Made by a program: the position numbers and the translations under genes. Positions 41,946 through 49,521 of a DNA stretch of 64,000 bases are shown one piece after another. This stretch comes from Micromonospora halotolerans (GTDB taxonomy: Bacteria > Actinomycetota > Actinomycetes > Mycobacteriales > Micromonosporaceae), in NCBI RefSeq assembly GCF_032108445.1, contig NZ_CP134876.1, forward strand, positions 4,464,001-4,528,000, read 5' to 3'. Under the pieces are notes generated by a model. That model had not been told where the DNA came from and searched no databases. It worked only from the letters and a program-made list of their open reading frames with translations. How positions within the stretch are numbered: position 1 is the first letter of the stretch; each line of letters begins with the position of its first letter.

Positions 41946-42938
41946 GTGCGCAAGCTGCTGGTCCTCGCCCTCGTCGGGCTCGCCGCGCAACTGGTCGACG
42001 GCGCGCTCGGCATGGCGTACGGGCTGACCTCCTCGACCCTGCTGCTCTTCGCCGGGGTGGCCCCGGCCGCCGCCTCCGCCTCGGTGCACCTGGCCGAGAT
42101 CGGCACCACCCTGGCCGCCGGCGTCTCACACTGGCGGTTCGGCAACGTCGACTGGCGGGTGGTCAGCCGGATCGCGCTGCCCGGCGCGGTCGGCGCGTTC
42201 GCCGGCGCCACCTTCCTCAGCTCCATCTCCACCGAGTCCGCCGCCCCCTGGATGGCCGCCATCCTGTTCAGCCTCGGCGCCTACCTGCTGGTCCGCTTCT
42301 CGCGGCCGCTGCGCGCCAACCGGGCCGCCGGCCGGCTGCGCAGCCGCTTCCTCGCCCCGCTGGGCCTGGTCGCCGGCTTCGTCGACGCCACCGGCGGGGG
42401 CGGCTGGGGCCCGGTCGCCACCCCGGCGCTGCTGGTCTCCGGCCGGATGGAACCCCGCAAGGTGATCGGCTCGGTCGACACCTCCGAGTTCCTGGTGGCC
42501 GGCGCGGCCAGCGTCGGCTTCCTCATCGGCCTCGGCTCCGAGGGCTTCCTGCTGCCCACCGTGGCCGCGCTGCTGATCGGTGGCCTGATCGCCGCGCCGA
42601 TCGCCGCCTGGCTGGTCCGCATCGTCCCGGCACAGCTGCTCGGCGCCGTCATCGGCGGGGTGATCGTGCTGACCAACACCCGCACCCTGCTGCGCGCCGG
42701 CGAGCTGGGCGGCCCGGTGCCCGCCCTGGCCTACACGGTGCTCGGCGCCGGCTGGCTGGTCGCCCTGGTGCTGGCCACGCGGGCGCTGCGCCGCACCCGC
42801 CGGGCCCGGGCCACCGCCGAGGCCGCCCTCGCCGCGCCGACCGCCGACCGTCCCGCCCCGGCCGTCACCCCGGTGGCCGAGGCCACCACCGGCGCGCCGG
42901 AGGAGTCCCGCCGGCTCGCCGCTGCCGTCGAGGCCTGA
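41946..42938 (+). CDS. TauE/SafE-type sulfite/organosulfonate exporter
   Basis: A 330-residue membrane protein with about eight hydrophobic helices and the twin family motifs: QLVDGALGMAYGLTSSTLLL in helix 1 and LGLVAGFVDATGGGGWGPVATPALL in helix 5, the paired halves of the TauE repeat. The last ~55 residues are an Ala/Arg/Pro-rich cytoplasmic tail. The family moves sulfite, sulfonates or other small anions; the direct substrate is not shown. GTG 41946 follows an AGGGGG site. The preceding Rrf2 regulator and promoter patch suggest sulfur-responsive control. Confidence 0.9.
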   Translation: MRKLLVLALVGLAAQLVDGALGMAYGLTSSTLLLFAGVAPAAASASVHLAEIGTTLAAGVSHWRFGNVDWRVVSRIALPGAVGAFAGATFLSSISTESAAPWMAAILFSLGAYLLVRFSRPLRANRAAGRLRSRFLAPLGLVAGFVDATGGGGWGPVATPALLVSGRMEPRKVIGSVDTSEFLVAGAASVGFLIGLGSEGFLLPTVAALLIGGLIAAPIAAWLVRIVPAQLLGAVIGGVIVLTNTRTLLRAGELGGPVPALAYTVLGAGWLVALVLATRALRRTRRARATAEAALAAPTADRPAPAVTPVAEATTGAPEESRRLAAAVEA

Positions 42939-42975
42939 CCCACCCGCGGGTACGCCCTCGGCGGCGCCCGCCCAC

Positions 42976-43114
42976 GCGACGCCCTCGGTCCGTGGGCGTC
43001 TGCCCGCCTGCCGCCGTCCGTCCGCGGGCGTCTGCCCCGACGCCGTCCGTCCGCGGGCGTCTGGCAGCCCGACGCCGTCCACTCGCTCGCCCGGCGCCGT
43101 CCACTCGCTCGGCC
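42976..43114. repeat. Imperfect tandem repeats in an intergenic region
   Basis: Five diverged units, two forms. Units 1-3 (starting near 42976, 43008 and 43039, period 31-33) contain GTCCGTCCGCGGGCGTCTG or close variants; units 4-5 (43071 and 43093, period 22) share GCCGTCCACTCGCTCG. All begin with (G)ACGCCGTCC or a variant. No frame is conserved across units and there is no gene here. The region 42939-43332 is otherwise empty up to the lyase promoter. Confidence 0.7.
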
Positions 43115-43164
43115 GCCACCGCCGGGCGCCGGTGCGCCGCTGGTACCCGTACCCGAGCGCGCGG

Positions 43165-43194
43165 TTGTGTCGCGGGAAAGCGTTGTCCTACCCT
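43165..43194 (+). promoter_or_regulatory. Promoter of the rhamnogalacturonan lyase with a LacI-type operator
   Basis: TTGTGT (43165-43170), 18-base spacer, TACCCT (43189-43194). The spacer holds GGAAAGCGTTGTCC (43175-43188), an imperfect palindrome centred on CG as bound by LacI-family regulators of polysaccharide genes. A repressor there would block transcription. Confidence 0.45.
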
Positions 43195-43332
43195 GACGGG
43201 GCGCGGAGCCTCAGTACCGGCGTCGATCGATGACGCCTCCCCGTCACGTCAAGCGCGGGCGTACCCACTCCGCCGGTCCGGGCAGGCCGGCGCGTCCGTC
43301 GCGTGCCTGACCTCCGCGAAAGGCATCCCCAC

Positions 43333-45591
43333 GTGCACCCCTTCATCCCGCGCCGCCGGACCGCGCTGCTCGCCGCGGCCTCGGCCGCCATCCTCGTGGC
43401 CGGCGCCCTCGGCACGGTGAGCGCCGCCGCGGCGGCCACCGGCTGCCGAGTCGACTACCGGATCACCAACCAGTGGGGCGGCGGCTTCGGCGCCGACCTC
43501 ACCGTCACCAACCTCGGCGACCCGGTGACCGGCTGGACGCTCACCTGGAGCTTCACCGCCGGCCAGCAGGTCACCCAGGCCTGGAACGCCACGGTCAGCC
43601 AGTCCGGCGCCCAGGTCACCGCCCGCGACGCCGGCTGGAACGCCGGGCTCGGCACCGGCGGCACGGCCACCTTCGGCTTCAACGGCTCCTGGAACGACGC
43701 CAGCAACCCCGCACCGGCCACCTTCGCGCTCAACGGCACCGCCTGCACGGGCGCGACCGCGCCCACCAGCGCCCCGCCCACCAGTCCGCCGCCCACCTCG
43801 CCGAGCCCGACACCGACCCCGACGCCCACCACCCCGCCGGCCGGTGCGAAGCAGATGGAGAAGCTCGACCGGGGGCTGGTCAGCGTCCGCTCGGGCAGCG
43901 GGAACCTGGTCTCCTGGCGGCTGCTCGGCACCGAGACCGCCGGGGTGTCGTTCAACCTCTACCGGGGCGCCACCCGGGTCAACAGCACCCCGATCACCGG
44001 CGCCACCAGCTGGCTCGACAGCGGCGCGGCCGCCGGGTCGGCGTACACCGTGCGGGCCGTGGTGAACGGCGCCGAGCAGGCGGCCTCCACCCCGGCGCTG
44101 CAGTTCCCGAACGGCTACCTGGACGTGCCGATCCAGGCCCCGCCCGGCGGCACCACCCCGACCGGGGAGGCCTACACCTACTCCGCGAACGACGCCGGCG
44201 TCGGCGACCTCGACGGCGACGGCCGCTACGAGTTCGTCCTCAAGTGGGACCCGTCCAACGCCAAGGACAACTCCCAGTCCGGCTACACCGGCAACGTCTA
44301 CCTCGACGCCTACACCCTCGCGGGCGCCCGGCTGTGGCGGGTCGACCTGGGCCGCAACATCCGCGCCGGCGCCCACTACACCCAGTTCCAGGTGTACGAC
44401 TACGACGGTGACGGCGACGCCGAGGTGGCCGCGAAGACCGCCGACGGCACGCGATCCGGCACCGGCCAGGTGATCGGCTCGTCGTCCGCCGACCACCGCA
44501 ACTCCAGCGGCTACGTGCTCGCCGGACCCGAGTACCTGACCATGTTCGACGGCCGCACCGGCGCCGCGCTGTCCACCGTCGACTACGACCCGCCGCGCGG
44601 CACCGTCTCCTCCTGGGGCGACTCCTACGGCAACCGGGTCGACCGCTTCCTCGCCGCCACCGCCTACCTCGACGGGCAGCGCCCCTCGCTGATCATGGCC
44701 CGTGGCTACTACACCCGCGCGGTGATCGCCGCCTGGGACTTCCGCGACGGCACCCTCCGCAAGCGGTGGACCTTCGATTCGAACGCCAGCGGCAACGGCG
44801 CCGCCGCCGGCCAGGGCAACCACAACCTGTCGGTGGCCGACGTGGACGGCGACGGCCGCCAGGAGATCGTGTACGGGGCCGCCGCCATCGACGACAACGG
44901 CCGGCTGCTGTGGTCCACCGGCAACGGCCACGGGGACGCGATGCACGTCGGCGACCTCGACCCGGCCCGCGCCGGGCTGGAGGTCTTCAAGGTCGACGAG
45001 GACGGCAGCAAGCCCAGCTCCTGGATGGCCGACGCGCGCACCGGACAGGTGCTCTGGCAGACCGCCCCGAACGGCGACAACGGCCGCGGCGTCTCCGACG
45101 ACGTCTGGGCCGGCAGCCCCGGCGCCGAGTCCTGGTCCTCCGCCGTCGACGGCCTGCTCAACACCCGGGGCCAGAACGTCGGCCGCAAGCCGTCCTCGGC
45201 GAACTTCCTCGCCTGGTGGGACGGCGACCCGGTGCGCGAACTGCTCGACGGCACCCGGATCGACAGGTACGGCACCGGCGGCGACACCCGCCTGCTCACC
45301 GGCAGCGGCGTCGCGGCGAACAACGGCACCAAGGCCACCCCGGCGCTGTCCGGCGACATCCTCGGTGACTGGCGGGAGGAGGTGGTCTGGCGGACCAGCG
45401 ACAGCACGGCGCTGCGCATTTACAGCACTCCCACGCCGACCGGCCTGCGCCTGCCGACGCTCATGCACGACCCGCAGTACCGGGTCGCCGTCGCCTGGCA
45501 GAACACCGCCTACAACCAGCCGCCGCACCCCGGCTTCCACCTCGGCGACGGCATGGGCACCCCTCCCGCGCCGAACATCTACCTTCGCTGA
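43333..45591 (+). CDS. Secreted rhamnogalacturonan lyase (PL11-like) with N-terminal CBM2
   Basis: A 752-residue exported enzyme. The signal peptide is residues ~1-36 (FIPRRRTALLAAASAA). A cellulose-binding module family 2 (CBM2) at ~37-140 has the paired cysteines (TGCRVDY, NGTACTG) and aromatic residues; a Pro/Thr/Ser linker covers ~142-172. The catalytic domain is an eight-bladed propeller with calcium-binding DLDGDGRYE, YDYDGDGDAE and ADVDGDGRQE loops and the PL11 landmarks MEKLDRGLVSV, SANDAGVGD, YDYDGDG and HPGFHLGDGM. It cleaves the rhamnogalacturonan I backbone of pectin by elimination. GTG 43333 is chosen for the signal peptide; GTG 43303 is possible. Confidence 0.93.
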   Translation: MHPFIPRRRTALLAAASAAILVAGALGTVSAAAAATGCRVDYRITNQWGGGFGADLTVTNLGDPVTGWTLTWSFTAGQQVTQAWNATVSQSGAQVTARDAGWNAGLGTGGTATFGFNGSWNDASNPAPATFALNGTACTGATAPTSAPPTSPPPTSPSPTPTPTPTTPPAGAKQMEKLDRGLVSVRSGSGNLVSWRLLGTETAGVSFNLYRGATRVNSTPITGATSWLDSGAAAGSAYTVRAVVNGAEQAASTPALQFPNGYLDVPIQAPPGGTTPTGEAYTYSANDAGVGDLDGDGRYEFVLKWDPSNAKDNSQSGYTGNVYLDAYTLAGARLWRVDLGRNIRAGAHYTQFQVYDYDGDGDAEVAAKTADGTRSGTGQVIGSSSADHRNSSGYVLAGPEYLTMFDGRTGAALSTVDYDPPRGTVSSWGDSYGNRVDRFLAATAYLDGQRPSLIMARGYYTRAVIAAWDFRDGTLRKRWTFDSNASGNGAAAGQGNHNLSVADVDGDGRQEIVYGAAAIDDNGRLLWSTGNGHGDAMHVGDLDPARAGLEVFKVDEDGSKPSSWMADARTGQVLWQTAPNGDNGRGVSDDVWAGSPGAESWSSAVDGLLNTRGQNVGRKPSSANFLAWWDGDPVRELLDGTRIDRYGTGGDTRLLTGSGVAANNGTKATPALSGDILGDWREEVVWRTSDSTALRIYSTPTPTGLRLPTLMHDPQYRVAVAWQNTAYNQPPHPGFHLGDGMGTPPAPNIYLR

Positions 45592-45599
45592 ACACGCAG

Positions 45600-45646
45600 G
45601 CACCGGGTCGCCGGCCGCGGAATCCGCGGAGCCGGCGACCCGGTGC
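45600..45646 (+). terminator. Terminator after the rhamnogalacturonan lyase
   Basis: GCACCGGGTCGCCGGC (45600-45615) pairs perfectly over 16 bp with 45631-45646; the 15-base loop can itself fold (CGCGG/CCGCG). It lies just after the stop. Confidence 0.7.
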
Positions 45647-45758
45647 ACCACACCGCAGCACCCCCGACCCGTCCCGACCGGGAATGCCGTACCACCACCG
45701 GCACCAAAGCTATGCGCTCCGCGCGACGGTGGGGTGACGTGGCTATGACGAGCGTGTT

Positions 45759-46769
45759 TCAGCCCTTCCGGCGCAGGCCACCGGCCACCTTCTCGGCGAT
45801 CAGCTCGAACGAGCGCACCCGGTCGGCCACGTCGTAGACCATCGTGGTCAGCATCAGCTCGTCGGCGCCGGTGCGCTCCAGCAGCCCGCCGAGCTGCCGG
45901 GCCACCGTCTCCGGCGAACCGGTCGCCTGGCCCTCCCGGCGCTGCACCACGAACTCCCGCTCGAACTCCGAGTACGGGTAGGCCGCCGCCTCCTCCGGGC
46001 TGACCAGGGGCTCCGGCCGACCCGACCGCAGCTTCAGGAAGGACAACCCGGCCGGACCGGCCAGCCACTCGGCCCGCTCGTCGGTCTCCGCGCAGACCGC
46101 GTTGACGGCCACCATCGCGTACGGCCGCTCCAGCCACTGCGACGGCCGGAAGCTCTGCCGGTAGAGCTGGAGCGCGGGGATGGTGTTCTGCGCGCTGAAG
46201 TGGTGCGCGAAGGAGAACGGCAGCCCGAGCAGCCCGGCCAGCTGGGCGCTGAACCCGCTCGACCCGAGCAGCCACACCTCCGGCGACTGCCCGCGGCCCG
46301 GGGTCGCGGTGATCGGGCCCGGCTCCGCCCCGCTGAAGTAGTTCATGAGGTCGGCCAGCTCACGGGGGAAGTGCTCCGCCGACAGCCCCTCCATGCTCCG
46401 GCGCAGCGCCAGCGCGGTCACCTGGTCGGTGCCCGGCGCGCGGCCGATGCCCAGGTCGATCCGGCCCGGGTGCAACGCCTCCAGGGTGCCGAACTGCTCC
46501 GCCACGACCAGCGGCGCGTGGTTGGGCAGCATCACCCCGCCGGAGCCCAGCCGGATCGTCGAGGTGTGCGCCGCCAGGTGCGCCAGCAGCACCGCCGGCG
46601 CGGAGCTGGCGATCGCGGGCATGTTGTGGTGCTCGGCCACCCAGAACCGGCGGTAGCCCAGCTCCTCGGTGCGGCGGGCCAGCTCGGTGGTGTGGCGCAG
46701 GGCCTCACCGGCGTTGCCGCTGGCGGCCACCGGAGCAAGATCAAGAACAGACAGGGGTACGTCGATCAC
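45759..46769 (-). CDS. Luciferase-like (LLM class) flavin-dependent oxidoreductase
   Basis: A 336-residue TIM-barrel monooxygenase using FMN. It begins [15 protein letters not shown] and has [53 protein letters not shown] and [17 protein letters not shown], the pattern of the MsnO8/TIGR03558 subgroup. The substrate is unknown. GTG 46769 is chosen over a TTG four codons upstream because the family starts with this motif. It lies 45 bases after the Lrp regulator on the same strand and may be co-transcribed with it. Confidence 0.92.
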   Translation of the reverse strand: MIDVPLSVLDLAPVAASGNAGEALRHTTELARRTEELGYRRFWVAEHHNMPAIASSAPAVLLAHLAAHTSTIRLGSGGVMLPNHAPLVVAEQFGTLEALHPGRIDLGIGRAPGTDQVTALALRRSMEGLSAEHFPRELADLMNYFSGAEPGPITATPGRGQSPEVWLLGSSGFSAQLAGLLGLPFSFAHHFSAQNTIPALQLYRQSFRPSQWLERPYAMVAVNAVCAETDERAEWLAGPAGLSFLKLRSGRPEPLVSPEEAAAYPYSEFEREFVVQRREGQATGSPETVARQLGGLLERTGADELMLTTMVYDVADRVRSFELIAEKVAGGLRRKG

Positions 46770-46814
46770 GACAGTGATCAACCCGCGGGACGCCGGATTT
46801 GTTCCCCCGGTGCG

Positions 46815-47294
46815 TCAGCCCATGCCGCGCGCCTGCTCGAAGATCAGACTCGTCTGGGTGTGCTGCACCGCCGGATCCACCGCCAGATGGTCCAGCACGA
46901 AGTCCCGCAGCGCGTCCCCGGACGCCGCCCGCACGTGCAGCACGTAGTCCTCCGCGCCCGCCACGTGGAACACCGACACCACCCCCGGCAGCCGCACCGA
47001 CCGGGCCCGGAACGCGTCCACCGCCGCCCGCTCGTGCGCCGCCAGGCGCACCGACACCAGCGCCTGCAACGGCAGCCCCACCGCCGCCGGGTCCACCTCG
47101 GCGTGGAACCCCCGGATCGCCCCGCACTCGCGCAACGCCCGCGTCCGCGTCAGGCAGGTCGACGGGGCCACCCCCACCCGCTCGGCGAGGGCGTTGTTCG
47201 GCAACCGGCCGTCCGCCGCCAGCTCGGCCAGGATCGCGCGGTCGGTGTCGTCCAGCGCCGCGAACGGCCGTACATCATTCGGTGCGACAGGCAT
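46815..47294 (-). CDS. Lrp/AsnC family transcriptional regulator
   Basis: A 159-residue regulator. The N-terminal HTH LDDTDRAILAELAADGRLPNNALAERVGVAPSTCLTRTRALRECGAIRGF is near-consensus. The C-terminal RAM (ACT-like) domain at ~75-150 (ALVSVRLAAHERAAVDAF, VFHVAGAEDYVLHVRA) forms the octamer and binds an amino acid. It is divergent from a PLP-dependent lyase, and a 16-bp palindrome lies between them, so it most likely controls that lyase in response to methionine, cysteine or a related amino acid. ATG 47294 is the start. Confidence 0.94.
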   Translation of the reverse strand: MPVAPNDVRPFAALDDTDRAILAELAADGRLPNNALAERVGVAPSTCLTRTRALRECGAIRGFHAEVDPAAVGLPLQALVSVRLAAHERAAVDAFRARSVRLPGVVSVFHVAGAEDYVLHVRAASGDALRDFVLDHLAVDPAVQHTQTSLIFEQARGMG

Positions 47295-47316
47295 GCGGAC
47301 ATCCTTCCCCGAACTT

Positions 47317-47332
47317 CCCTCCCTAGGAAGGG
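47317..47332. promoter_or_regulatory. Palindrome between the Lrp and PLP-lyase genes
   Basis: CCCTCCCTAGGAAGGG is a 16-bp inverted repeat with one mismatched pair, centred 30 bases from the Lrp start and ~71 from the lyase start. Lrp/AsnC proteins bind such sites; this is the likely operator for both genes. Confidence 0.5.
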
Positions 47333-47395
47333 CCCGGGGCAGAATCTTCTTCGCTCCTCTTGCCTGGCGGCGACCTCATGTTCGACGCTTCCGCC

Positions 47396-48553
47396 ATGAC
47401 AACCGTGGACACCGCAGCCGTGCACGCCGGGCGCGAGGACCTCGCCGGCCTCGGCGTCCACGTGCCGCCCATCGACTTCTCCACCACCAACCCGCTGCCC
47501 TCCGTGGCCGACGGCGGCGACGCCTACGAGACCCTCGCCACCGGCGGCACCCTCCCCGCCGGCGGCAGCGCCGTCTACCAGCGGCTCTGGAACCCCACCG
47601 TCGCCCGCTTCGAGACCGCCCTCGCCCAGCTCGAAGGCACCGCCGAAGCCGTCGCCTTCGCCAGCGGCATGGCCGCCCTCACCGCCACGCTGCTCGCCGC
47701 CACCCGCGACGGGAAACGGCACGTCGTCGCCGTCCGCCCCCTCTACGGCGGCACCGACCACGTGCTCGCCACCGGCCTGCTCGGCACCGAGGTCACCTGG
47801 GCGCGGCCCCACGAGGTCGCCGCCGCGATCCGCCCCGACACCGCCCTGGTCGTCGTCGAGACCCCGGCCAACCCCACCCTCGACCTGGTCGACATCGCCG
47901 CCCTCGCCACCGCCGCCGGCGACGTCCCGCTGCTCGTCGACAACACCGTCGCCACCCCGGTGCTCCAGCAACCCGCCCGGCACGGCGCCGCCCTCGTGCT
48001 GCACAGCGCCACCAAGAGCATCGGCGGCCACGGCGACGTCCTCGCCGGCGTCGTCGCCTGCGCCCCCGAATGGGCCGCCCGGCTGCGCCAGGTCCGCGCC
48101 GTCACCGGCGCCGTCCTGCACCCGCTCGGCGCCTACCTCCTGCACCGCGGCCTGCAGACCCTGCCGCTCCGGGTCCGCGCCCAGCAGGCCGGCGCCGAGA
48201 AACTCGCCGCCTGGCTCTCCGACCACCCCGCCGTCGCCCGGGTGCACCACCCCAGCGTCGGGGACCCCGCCGGACTCGTCGGCCGGCAGATGGCCGGCCC
48301 CGGCAGCCTGCTCGCCTTCGAGGTGCGCGGCGGTGCCCCCGCCGCGGCCGCCGTCGCCGGGGCCTGCCGGCTCATCACCCACGCCGTGTCGCTCGGTGGC
48401 GTGGACACCCTCATCCAGCACCCGGCCTCGCTCACCCACCGGCCGGTCGAGGGCGACGCCAAGCCGTGCGGCGGGCTGCTGCGCCTCTCCGTCGGGCTCG
48501 AGGACCCGGAGGACCTGCGCGCCGACCTGGCGCAGGCGCTGGCCGTCATCTGA
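47396..48553 (+). CDS. Trans-sulfuration family PLP enzyme (methionine gamma-lyase / cystathionine lyase-like)
   Basis: A 385-residue fold type I PLP enzyme of the Cys/Met metabolism family. AVYQRLWNPTVARFETALAQLEG and AFASGMAAL bind the PLP phosphate, VVVETPANPTLDLVDIAA precedes VDNTVATPVLQQP, and the Schiff-base lysine is K207 in LHSATKSIGGHGD. The C-terminal SLGGVDTLIQHPASLTHRPV is typical. Whether it acts on methionine, cystathionine or homocysteine cannot be decided by eye. ATG 47396 is chosen; ATG 47378 would add six residues, and neither has a clear ribosome site. The divergent Lrp regulator suggests induction by substrate. Confidence 0.9.
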   Translation: MTTVDTAAVHAGREDLAGLGVHVPPIDFSTTNPLPSVADGGDAYETLATGGTLPAGGSAVYQRLWNPTVARFETALAQLEGTAEAVAFASGMAALTATLLAATRDGKRHVVAVRPLYGGTDHVLATGLLGTEVTWARPHEVAAAIRPDTALVVVETPANPTLDLVDIAALATAAGDVPLLVDNTVATPVLQQPARHGAALVLHSATKSIGGHGDVLAGVVACAPEWAARLRQVRAVTGAVLHPLGAYLLHRGLQTLPLRVRAQQAGAEKLAAWLSDHPAVARVHHPSVGDPAGLVGRQMAGPGSLLAFEVRGGAPAAAAVAGACRLITHAVSLGGVDTLIQHPASLTHRPVEGDAKPCGGLLRLSVGLEDPEDLRADLAQALAVI

Positions 48554-48558
48554 CGGGG

Positions 48559-49308
48559 TCAGGACTTCGGGCCGACGTGGCGGTCCAGCGCCGCCACCGC
48601 GTCCCGCCGCGCCACCGACAGCGAGTTGCGGCGGTTCATCCGCCAGGCGATGCCGAGCAGGTCGAGGCCCCACTGGCAGAGGCCCATGATGTCGGCCGAC
48701 TCGTTGGTGAACAGGTAGCGCGGGTAGACGTATTCCTTACCGCGGACCACGACCCGGTTGGCGATCCGGCAGCCGTCGGAGTGGAACAGGCCGCGGAGGA
48801 AGTCGCCCGGGTGCGCCTCGACAATGGTTCGCTGCCAGTCGGCCAGGACGATCGGGCGCTCGTGTTTCTTGCCGGGCCCGTGCTGAGGGAACAGACACGG
48901 CCAGTGGGTGCCGTAGCTCTGGACATTGACGGAGCCCCGTTGCGGGACGCGCTGCACCTTCTCCGCCAGCACCGCCCGCATGGCATCGTCGCAGGCGCTG
49001 ATCAGGCCGGGCCAGCTGTTGCTGCAAGAGATGCGGAGCACCGGCACTCGCGCGGTGGTCACCAGATGGCCGTCGCCCAGGTAAAGGCCGAGGAGGTAGG
49101 CGTAAGCGGCGGGATCTGTCGGAACATCGACATCCTTGCGACAGCGGAAACATCGCAGCGCGGTGCCCTGAACCGCAGGGGAGGGGCGGTCCCGGCACCA
49201 GTGCCACACGGTGCGGTAGTTGAGGCCGACGCTGCGGGCCGCCTCGGCGATGGTGGCCCCGGACAGCAAAGCCTGCCGTGCTCGGGCGCGTATCTCGGGT
49301 GGATGCAC
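48559..49308 (-). CDS. HTH - CxxC - LAGLIDADG-like protein (homing-endonuclease relative)
   Basis: A 249-residue protein. Residues ~12-40 form an HTH (LLSGATIAEAARSVGLNYRT), C53-x2-C56 (CFRC) is a zinc-knuckle half, and two LAGLIDADG-type helices appear: YLLGLYLGDG at 71-80 and FLRGLFHSDG at 170-179, each ending in the catalytic-type acidic residue (D79, D178). Two motifs in one chain fit a monomeric LAGLIDADG fold. It is freestanding, with no intron or intein around it. GTG 49308 is chosen because earlier in-frame starts fall inside the neighbouring tRNA. It may be an active nuclease or a regulator derived from one. It ends 5 bases from the PLP-lyase stop. Confidence 0.75.
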   Translation of the reverse strand: MHPPEIRARARQALLSGATIAEAARSVGLNYRTVWHWCRDRPSPAVQGTALRCFRCRKDVDVPTDPAAYAYLLGLYLGDGHLVTTARVPVLRISCSNSWPGLISACDDAMRAVLAEKVQRVPQRGSVNVQSYGTHWPCLFPQHGPGKKHERPIVLADWQRTIVEAHPGDFLRGLFHSDGCRIANRVVVRGKEYVYPRYLFTNESADIMGLCQWGLDLLGIAWRMNRRNSLSVARRDAVAALDRHVGPKS

Positions 49309-49340
49309 CGTGTCATCTTCGAACGCCCGTACGACACTTT

Positions 49341-49417
49341 TGGTGTCCCCGGTGGGACTCGAACCCACACTGTCGGAGGTTTGAGCTCCGCTTCTCTGCC
49401 GATTGGAATACGGGGAC
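49341..49417 (-). tRNA. tRNA with anticodon CAA (Leu) but a short variable arm
   Basis: A complete cloverleaf folds on the minus strand: acceptor GTCCCCG/CGGGGAC, discriminator A, genomically encoded CCA, D-arm with a 3-bp stem and GG in the loop, anticodon stem CGGAG/CTCCG with loop CTCAAAC (anticodon CAA, reading UUG), a variable region of only five bases (ACAGT), and T-arm GTGGG-TTCGAGT-CCCAC. Normal bacterial tRNA-Leu has a long variable arm, so this is not a standard class II leucine tRNA although A73 and the anticodon are right for Leu. It lies 33 bases from the LAGLIDADG gene on the same strand. Confidence 0.75.
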
Positions 49418-49473
49418 AGGCTCGCCCGACGCTCTCGCGTCGTGGCATAGGTTACCCACTACGCTAAGGGCGG

Positions 49474-49497
49474 CGACACCCGGCAGGTCGGGTGTCG
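49474..49497 (+). promoter_or_regulatory. Hexaloop hairpin in the leader of the ANTAR regulator
   Basis: CGACACCCG (49474-49482), loop GCAGGT, CGGGTGTCG (49489-49497): a perfect 9-bp stem with a six-base loop, 24 bases before GTG 49522. A possible -10 for this transcript is TACGCT (49460-49465), which would put the hairpin near the 5' end of the mRNA. Confidence 0.45.
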
Positions 49498-49521
49498 GGC
49501 TCAGACTGGTGGGAGTGGCTC

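Noticed and set aside
42976..43114. CRISPR array
   Set aside because: Units are directly adjacent and diverged with no unique spacers, and no cas genes are nearby.
43249..46275. Long minus-strand frame opposite the rhamnogalacturonan lyase
   Set aside because: Low-complexity Gly/Val/Ala protein without domains; the plus-strand gene has clear CBM2 and PL11 features.
49309..49368. Longer LAGLIDADG protein starting at 49368
   Set aside because: The extra codons lie in and just after the tRNA gene; GTG 49308 starts outside it and keeps the full HTH.
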